6,975 nucleotides of DNA from Clostridiales bacterium (GTDB lineage: Bacteria > Bacillota > Clostridia > Peptostreptococcales > Anaerovoracaceae). The notes beneath the pieces were generated by a model, which saw only the letters and a list, made by a program, of their open reading frames with translations, had not been told where the DNA came from and searched no databases. This document shows positions 4,078-6,975 of the stretch, piece by piece. The stretch is from the NCBI GenBank assembly GCA_009785435.1, contig WQWG01000037.1, positions 1 to 6,975 on the forward strand, read 5' to 3'. The position numbers and the translations under genes were made by a program. How positions within the stretch are numbered: position 1 is the first letter of the stretch; every line of letters starts with the position of its first letter.

Positions 4078-6975
4078 ATGCCGGAATCCGTTAAGCTAGG
4101 TAGAAAGACACGTATAAGCTACTCTAAAATTAAAGAAGTCGCAGATATGCCAAACTTGATCCAACTGCAGACAGAATCGTACGACTGGTTTATTAAAGAG
4201 GGCTTGCGGGAAGTATTTGATGATATTTCACCTATTAAAGATTATGCCGGAAATCTAGTTTTAGAATTTATAGATTACTCGGTTAGTGATCCTCCAAAGT
4301 ATGAACAAGAGGAATGCAAGGAGCGCGACGTAACGTATGCGGCTCCGCTTAAAGTTAGGGTGAGACTTGTCAATAAAGAAACCGGAGAAGTAAAGGAGCA
4401 GGAAGTATTCATGGGAGACTTCCCCCTTATGACTGAAAAAGGAACGTTCATTTACAACGGTGCAGAGAGGGTTATTGTAACCCAGCTTGTCAGATCACCG
4501 GGGCCATATTATGACGTAACGGTTGATAAATCAAACAACAAACTTTTCTCTACGACGATCATCCCAAATCGAGGGGCATGGCTTGAATATGAAACAGACT
4601 CAAATGAAATCATTTCCGTGAGGGTAGACCGTACGAGAAAACAACCGGTTACAACGCTCCTCCGAGCGCTTGGATTCGGCACCGATCAGGAAATTTTAGA
4701 CATCTTTGGGAACGACAAGAGGCTGAATCGAACACTTGAAAAAGACGCGACCGACAATTACGAAGAAGGGTTAAAAGAAATCTACAAAAAACTAAGACCG
4801 GGTGAACCTCCGACCGTTGAAAGCGCGAGGTCTTTGCTTGAATCGCTGTTTTTTGACCCGAAGAGATACGACCTTGCCAAAGTCGGACGCTATAAATATA
4901 ATAAGAAACTTGGATTATCAAACAGGATCATCGATACAGTAGCGGCAGAAGATGTTTATGACCCAAATACCGGTGAACTTCTTGTGGAAAAAGGTCAGAA
5001 AATTTCCAGAGAGAAAGGCTTTGCCGTTGAAAATGCGGGCGTGAAACATGTCTTCGTAAACGGGAAATCCGGCGACAATGCCGTTACAAAAGTAATTGGA
5101 AACAACTTTGTAGAGTTGTCTTCTTATCTTGATTTTGACATTTCGGACGTTAAGATTCCGAACAAAGTCTATTATCCCGTACTGAAAGAGATACTGGAAA
5201 AAAACAGCGACAATGATTCCATTAAAGAAGCGCTCATGGCGCGGAAAAATGAATTGTCGCCGAAAAATATCATCATTGACGATATCGTCGCTTCCGTCAG
5301 CTATATTCTCAATTTGAATCATGGCATCGGAAACGTCGATGACATAGACCATTTGGGCAACAGAAGACTTAGAACAGTCGGGGAGCTTTTACAGAACCAA
5401 TTCAGGATAGGCCTTGCGAGAATGGAAAGAGTCGTCAAAGAAAGAATGACGATTCAAGACATAGAGGTGACAACACCGCAGGCGCTTATGAATATCAGGC
5501 CTGTTACTGCGGCCATTAAAGAATTCTTTGGAAGCTCACAGTTGTCCCAGTTTATGGATCAGACAAATCCTTTGGCGGAACTCACGCACAAAAGAAGACT
5601 CTCTGCCCTTGGGCCGGGAGGTCTTTCAAGAGAAAGAGCAGGGTTTGAAGTCAGAGACGTACATCACTCCCACTATGGCAGGATGTGTCCGATCGAGACG
5701 CCTGAGGGGCCGAACATCGGTCTGATCGGCTCACTGACGACGTACGGAAAAATCAATGAGTATGGCTTTATTGAAACGCCATACAGACTTGTCGATAAAA
5801 AAACAGCACAAGTACTTGAGAGAATCGAGTACCTCACCGCGGATGAAGAAGAGATGCTGATCATCGCGCAGGCCAATGAGCCACTCGACTCGCAGGGGCA
5901 TTTTGTCAACCTTAAAGTCGCGTCGAGGGGTGCCGGAGGAGAGATCGATCTCGTTCCGAGAGAACTTGTCGATTATATGGACGTATCGCCCAAACAGGTT
6001 GTATCCGTTGCGACTGCGATGATACCGTTCCTTGAAAATGACGATGCCAACCGCGCCCTTATGGGTTCAAACATGCAGAGGCAGGCCGTTCCGCTTCTTG
6101 TGACGGATCCGCCGATCGTCGGAACCGGTATGGAGTACAAAGCGGCGAAAGATTCAGGCGTTGTTGTGCTTGCGAAACATACGGGAACCGTTGAATACGT
6201 TGATGCGAATATGATCAAGGTCAGACGTGATGACACGAACGGTCTTGACGTATACAATTTATTAAAATTCAAACGTTCAAATCAAGCGACATGTGTCACT
6301 CAAAAGCCAATCGTATTTCATGGAGAGCGCGTTACAGAGGGCGAAGTAATCGCCGACGGCCCTTCAACTGCGAACGGCGAAGTGGCGCTCGGCAAAAACC
6401 TGCTCGTGGGCTTCATGACGTGGGAGGGATACAACTACGAAGATGCGATCATTCTCAATGAGAGATTGATCATGGAAGACTTGCTTACATCGATCCATAT
6501 TGAAGAGTATGAGGCGGAAGCGAGAGATACGAAGCTTGGATCCGAGGAAATCACAAGAGACATACCCAATGTGAGCGAAGATGCATTAAAAGACTTGGAC
6601 GAAGAGGGAATTATCAGAATCGGGGCAGAGGTTACCTCCTCGGATATCTTGGTAGGTAAAGTAACGCCTAAGGGCGAAACGGAACTGACTGCGGAAGAAA
6701 GGCTTCTGCGCGCGATTTTTGGTGAAAAAGCAAGAGAAGTAAGAGACACATCTCTGAGAGTGCCTCATGGAGAGACGGGAATCGTTGTTGACGTGAAAGT
6801 GTTCTCAAGAACGAACGGTGATGAATTGCCTCCGGGCGTCAATAAACTGGTTAGATGTTACGTCGCGACGAAGAGAAAAATAAGCGTCGGCGACAAAATG
6901 GCCGGAAGACATGGAAACAAAGGCGTTATATCCAGCATTTTGCCGGAAGAAGATATGCCGTTCCTTGAAAGCGGA
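4078..6975 (+). CDS. rpoB: DNA-directed RNA polymerase subunit beta (partial, 3' end outside window)
   Basis: 966 open codons of the second-largest RNA polymerase subunit, without a stop, frameshift or large insertion. The start MPESVKLGRKTRISYSKI follows AAGGAG at 4065-4070. In order: MPNLIQLQTESYDWFIKEGL near the N-terminus, the lobe motif NGAERVIVTQLVRSPG (127-142), LRPGEPPTVESARSLL, the fork region GNRRLRTVGELLQNQFRIGL, and the rifampicin cluster FFGSSQLSQFMDQTNPL to KRRLSALG (483-512). There D494, H504 and S509 match E. coli D516, H526 and S531, so no classic resistance change is present. P143 falls at the place of E. coli V146. Active-site residues visible are E788-D789 (NYEDAI) and K940/K948 in KMAGRHGNKG. 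The frame ends at MPFLESG, so roughly the last fifth to quarter (clamp connector to the RpoC contact region) is missing. rpoC would be expected next. Confidence 0.98.
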   Translation, partial: MPESVKLGRKTRISYSKIKEVADMPNLIQLQTESYDWFIKEGLREVFDDISPIKDYAGNLVLEFIDYSVSDPPKYEQEECKERDVTYAAPLKVRVRLVNKETGEVKEQEVFMGDFPLMTEKGTFIYNGAERVIVTQLVRSPGPYYDVTVDKSNNKLFSTTIIPNRGAWLEYETDSNEIISVRVDRTRKQPVTTLLRALGFGTDQEILDIFGNDKRLNRTLEKDATDNYEEGLKEIYKKLRPGEPPTVESARSLLESLFFDPKRYDLAKVGRYKYNKKLGLSNRIIDTVAAEDVYDPNTGELLVEKGQKISREKGFAVENAGVKHVFVNGKSGDNAVTKVIGNNFVELSSYLDFDISDVKIPNKVYYPVLKEILEKNSDNDSIKEALMARKNELSPKNIIIDDIVASVSYILNLNHGIGNVDDIDHLGNRRLRTVGELLQNQFRIGLARMERVVKERMTIQDIEVTTPQALMNIRPVTAAIKEFFGSSQLSQFMDQTNPLAELTHKRRLSALGPGGLSRERAGFEVRDVHHSHYGRMCPIETPEGPNIGLIGSLTTYGKINEYGFIETPYRLVDKKTAQVLERIEYLTADEEEMLIIAQANEPLDSQGHFVNLKVASRGAGGEIDLVPRELVDYMDVSPKQVVSVATAMIPFLENDDANRALMGSNMQRQAVPLLVTDPPIVGTGMEYKAAKDSGVVVLAKHTGTVEYVDANMIKVRRDDTNGLDVYNLLKFKRSNQATCVTQKPIVFHGERVTEGEVIADGPSTANGEVALGKNLLVGFMTWEGYNYEDAIILNERLIMEDLLTSIHIEEYEAEARDTKLGSEEITRDIPNVSEDALKDLDEEGIIRIGAEVTSSDILVGKVTPKGETELTAEERLLRAIFGEKAREVRDTSLRVPHGETGIVVDVKVFSRTNGDELPPGVNKLVRCYVATKRKISVGDKMAGRHGNKGVISSILPEEDMPFLESG

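Noticed and set aside
4918..5352. Antisense open frame opposite rpoB (144 residues).
   Set aside because: It lies wholly within conserved rpoB sequence and shows no domain or ribosome binding site of its own.

Overview
This window is a core housekeeping locus of a low-to-mid GC Gram-positive bacterium, most likely a Clostridia-type member of the Bacillota. That placement rests on three things: a second-copy-style tuf gene directly ahead of rpmG-secE-nusG, strong AAGGAGG-type ribosome binding sites, and an RpoB that lacks the proteobacterial insertions and reads like Bacillus/Clostridium RpoB through the rifampicin region. I cannot name a genus from the sequence. All genes are on the + strand and I see no sign of mobile DNA, CRISPR or tRNA genes.

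Layout: the 3' end of tuf (EF-Tu) closes with a hairpin terminator. A new promoter with an extended -10 (TTGACA-17-TAATCT) then starts the rpmG-secE-nusG-rplK-rplA run, with gaps of only 14 to 52 bases. The rplK-rplA spacer holds a hairpin that closely imitates the L1-binding region of 23S rRNA. After rplA comes an L10-type leader RNA with a terminator and a competing antiterminator hairpin, followed by rplJ and rplL. A perfect 14-bp hairpin ends rplL. An independent promoter and an 80-90 base leader with competing inverted repeats precede rpoB, which runs off the right edge after 966 codons.

Together the genes encode translation elongation (EF-Tu, L11, L1, L10, L7/L12, L33), protein export (SecE) and transcription (NusG, RNA polymerase beta). 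L11, L10 and L7/L12 form the GTPase-activating stalk that EF-Tu docks on. NusG and RpoB act in the same elongation complex. The visible RNA control elements suggest that L1 and L10(L12)4 each repress their own synthesis, and that the stalk genes and the polymerase genes are uncoupled by a terminator plus promoter.

I found no undescribed biological system. The points most worth a second look are the acidic N-terminal extension of NusG, the L1 rRNA mimic placed ahead of rplA rather than rplK, the switch-like repeats in the rpoB leader, and the pure glycine hinge of L7/L12.
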